Source: Caryophanales bacterium UBA6985 (GTDB lineage Bacteria; Bacillota_I; Bacilli_A; RF39; UBA660). Taken from it: DNA of 7,680 nt. The position numbers and the translations under genes were made by a program. The notes below the pieces were generated by a model. That model saw nothing but the letters and a program-made list of their open reading frames with translations, made no database searches and was not told the DNA's origin. Shown here in pieces: positions 5,902 to 7,680 of this stretch; position 1 is the stretch's first letter; every line of letters begins with the position of its first letter. The stretch covers positions 1 to 7,680 of the forward strand of contig DJYF01000030.1 in NCBI GenBank assembly GCA_002450035.1, in the 5' to 3' direction.

Positions 5902-7542
5902 ATGAATACTAAACAAATAATGACATTACTTAATAATATTGTTACCAACAAGAGGAAAATCGAAAGTGGGAAACAATTAGAATTATCTTTTAGAATAGAA
6001 AATACAAGTGAAAATGCAAAACTTTTTTCTCCTGATATGATGAGAGATTATACAGCAAAAGAAGTTGCTAAATTAATTGGTTTAATTGATGTTAATCAAA
6101 TGACTGAAGACGAATATGATATGCTTAGTAATTTTGAAAGATTAATTAAGAATGATAATGTAAATGGTGATATATTTTCTAATGAAGAAGATTTAATTGG
6201 ACCTGTTGCTCAAAAGAAAACTGAATATGAAGGCGTAAGACTTAATGCAGAATTTAAATCTAATTTGGATACTTTAAATGAACTAAGAACTCGTAATCAT
6301 AATTTAAATTCTTTAAATATTCTTAGTTATAAAGAAAATCAAACTGATTCTAAACGCAATTTAGATTACGTTACAATAAAAAGAGAAAATGGAAAAACAG
6401 AAGTTTTACCAATTAATGATGCAAGTTATTTAAGTAGATTTAAAGATGAATTTGAAAAAGATATTGGTAATATGAGTGAAGAAGAATTCTATAATACTCT
6501 TAAGAATTCAACTGAATATGAATTATCTTTCGTTAATATAAATAAGTATTTAACTGATGAGGGTATCAGAGCTAGAATGACTACTCCTAAGATAGATGAA
6601 GAAGTTCTAGGATATGAGATAGACGAGGTTAAAAGACAAGTTGAAAAGTTTACTCCAGGTATTGAAATAGAGATTGCTGTTGATAGAGATGGTGAAGTTC
6701 TTTATAGAGCTGGAGATGCTTTATTTAAAGGTTTTTATAAAGATAATAAGAGAGATGTTAGATGTATTCAAGAACCATCAATAATTAATAATTATGTTGA
6801 TAATAAAGTAGTTGATCAGGGTAATATAGAAGCTGAAATAGAAAAAGAATCTTCATTTGAAATAAGTGTTGGAGATAATCAAGAAAACAAAGACTATATT
6901 AATAGTGATGTTGAACTTGATCCTCAAAGACTTGGCGAATTAATGGAAAGAAAAGAAGAAATATTAAATGGTAAGAATGAAGAGCTTAAGTCTGAATTGC
7001 TTGGTCAAATAGGTGCTGCTTTAAAAGAAAGAAATGAAGAAACTCTTGATAGTGATGCTCAAAAGTTAGTAAGTGCTTACTATGAATGGAGAATAGAAGA
7101 CTATAAATTAATGCAAACAGAAGGTCATGTAAGTGGTGGTGTTGATTTATCTACTAGAGAAATCTCTTTAATTAAGAAAATTAAAGAAATAGATGAACGT
7201 TTAAATAAAAATCCTGAAATGAGAAATCAAGGAAGTGAAATTCCTGTAGAAGAGGAAGAAGATGTATTTGGATTTGAAGGAAATGATAATCCTAAGAATA
7301 CTGAAGAAGATATATTTGGTTTTGATGAAGATGGATATGAACAAGTTCAAGAAGTAGAAGCAGTTGAAGAGATGGAAGCACCTGGGAACAGATATGTAAC
7401 TCCAACAATGACTAATGCTAAAGTTAGAACACTTGCTAAGAATAAAAAGAATGCCCATTATGGAATGACTGCACTTGTAATATTAATTGAAATGATTACT
7501 GTTGCATTTGTTGTTATGATGTTTTTATCACTTGATATATAA
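5902..7542 (+). CDS. Unrecognised acidic protein with one C-terminal membrane anchor
   Basis: 546 residues; I do not recognise the family. About 510 soluble, charged residues precede a basic stretch (RTLAKNKKNAH) and one hydrophobic helix near 520-543 (YGMTALVILIEMITVAFVVM), with only a few residues after it. By the positive-inside rule the bulk should be cytoplasmic. The N-terminal 330 residues look folded and are rich in D, E, K and N. Residues about 345-435 are strongly helical and possibly coiled coil. An acidic, low-complexity linker (about 445-495) holds two copies of EED[VI]FGF (452-458 and 468-474), resembling short binding motifs. The start is ATG 5902, with GGGTGG at 5890-5895 upstream; a GTG at 5893 overlaps the end of the SEDS gene and has no good ribosome site. 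The one-base gap to the SEDS gene suggests an envelope or division role, by context only. Confidence 0.85.
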   Translation: MNTKQIMTLLNNIVTNKRKIESGKQLELSFRIENTSENAKLFSPDMMRDYTAKEVAKLIGLIDVNQMTEDEYDMLSNFERLIKNDNVNGDIFSNEEDLIGPVAQKKTEYEGVRLNAEFKSNLDTLNELRTRNHNLNSLNILSYKENQTDSKRNLDYVTIKRENGKTEVLPINDASYLSRFKDEFEKDIGNMSEEEFYNTLKNSTEYELSFVNINKYLTDEGIRARMTTPKIDEEVLGYEIDEVKRQVEKFTPGIEIEIAVDRDGEVLYRAGDALFKGFYKDNKRDVRCIQEPSIINNYVDNKVVDQGNIEAEIEKESSFEISVGDNQENKDYINSDVELDPQRLGELMERKEEILNGKNEELKSELLGQIGAALKERNEETLDSDAQKLVSAYYEWRIEDYKLMQTEGHVSGGVDLSTREISLIKKIKEIDERLNKNPEMRNQGSEIPVEEEEDVFGFEGNDNPKNTEEDIFGFDEDGYEQVQEVEAVEEMEAPGNRYVTPTMTNAKVRTLAKNKKNAHYGMTALVILIEMITVAFVVMMFLSLDI

Positions 7543-7560
7543 AAATCAATAATATATAAT
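7532..7560 (+). promoter_or_regulatory. Sigma-A-type promoter of frr
   Basis: TTGATA at 7532-7537 and a perfect TATAAT at 7555-7560 are separated by 17 bp. The -35 box lies within the last codons of the preceding gene. The Shine-Dalgarno GAAGAGGTG (7568-7576) follows. I see no terminator between the two genes, so read-through from upstream could add to frr expression. Confidence 0.75.
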
Positions 7561-7580
7561 ATGAAACGAAGAGGTGAATT

Positions 7581-7680
7581 ATGAATTACTTAGAAGATAC
7601 TGAAATGAGAATGCTTGAAGCAATCGAAAACTTAGAAAAAAGACTTGTTACTATAAGAGCAGGAAGAGCTAATCCTTCTA
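7581..7680 (+). CDS. frr: Ribosome recycling factor (5' part only)
   Basis: The first 33 codons of frr, cut by the window end. The product is a cytoplasmic protein that, with EF-G, splits the post-termination ribosome so its subunits can be reused. The visible part, including EMRMLEAIENLEKRLVTIRAGRANPS, matches the helix-one signature of the family, including the highly conserved IRAGRANP near residues 25-32. GAAGAGGTG four bases before the ATG supports the start. In many bacteria frr lies just behind pyrH; here the upstream neighbour is the unrecognised anchored protein and frr has its own promoter, so the usual cluster is broken at least on this side. Confidence 0.95.
   Translation, partial: MNYLEDTEMRMLEAIENLEKRLVTIRAGRANPS

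Noticed and set aside
7201..7458. Open frame of 85 codons on the - strand inside the anchored-protein gene
   Set aside because: It is a Phe/Ser/Ile-rich antisense shadow of the acidic linker codons (GAA/GAT read backwards).
1..7680. Alternative genetic code (TGA read as Trp), suggested by the absence of TGA stops
   Set aside because: All stops seen are TAA or TAG, but every tryptophan checked is TGG and no gene contains an in-frame TGA. Rare TGA use is expected in few genes of an AT-rich genome.
1..7680. Mobile element, tRNA, riboswitch or phage signature
   Set aside because: I found no transposase or integrase motifs, terminal inverted repeats, tRNA-like cloverleafs, or leaders long enough for a riboswitch.

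Overview
AT-rich window with genes only on the + strand, short intergenic gaps, A+T-rich sigma-A-type promoters, strong Shine-Dalgarno sites and intrinsic terminators with T-runs. This points to a low-GC Bacillota, plausibly an uncultured gut-type lineage of Bacilli or Clostridia; the taxonomy is inference. The standard bacterial code fits: tryptophan is TGG, and TGA is seen neither as a sense codon nor as a stop.

Region 1 (1-1656) starts with the likely last codons of an upstream gene and a strong terminator. It then holds a tandem array of three type IV prepilin-like units, each with its own promoter and terminator. The first two (141-734, 829-1374) encode full-length proteins that are identical over their first 65 residues and diverge afterwards. 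The third (1455-1621) is a short frameshifted remnant. The three units end in nearly the same GAGTGA/TCACTC hairpin, so the array looks like repeated duplication of one promoter-pilin-terminator cassette.

Region 2 (1661-4713) looks like one operon, nfo-rnfC-rnfD, behind an extended -10 promoter and closed by a terminator. nfo (endonuclease IV, DNA repair) overlaps rnfC by 1 nt, and rnfC overlaps rnfD by 8 nt. The RnfC- and RnfD-like proteins are divergent. RnfC keeps two 4Fe-4S motifs but lacks the glycine-rich FMN/NADH loop, and RnfD lacks a recognisable covalent-flavin motif. No rnfG, rnfE, rnfA or rnfB is adjacent.

Region 3 (4740-7542) pairs an FtsW/RodA-type SEDS peptidoglycan polymerase with an unrecognised 546-residue protein that has a single C-terminal membrane anchor. 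Only 1 nt separates the two genes. Region 4 (7532-7680) has a near-consensus promoter and the first 33 codons of frr (ribosome recycling factor), which runs off the end of the window. No stretch over 300 bases lacks a gene.
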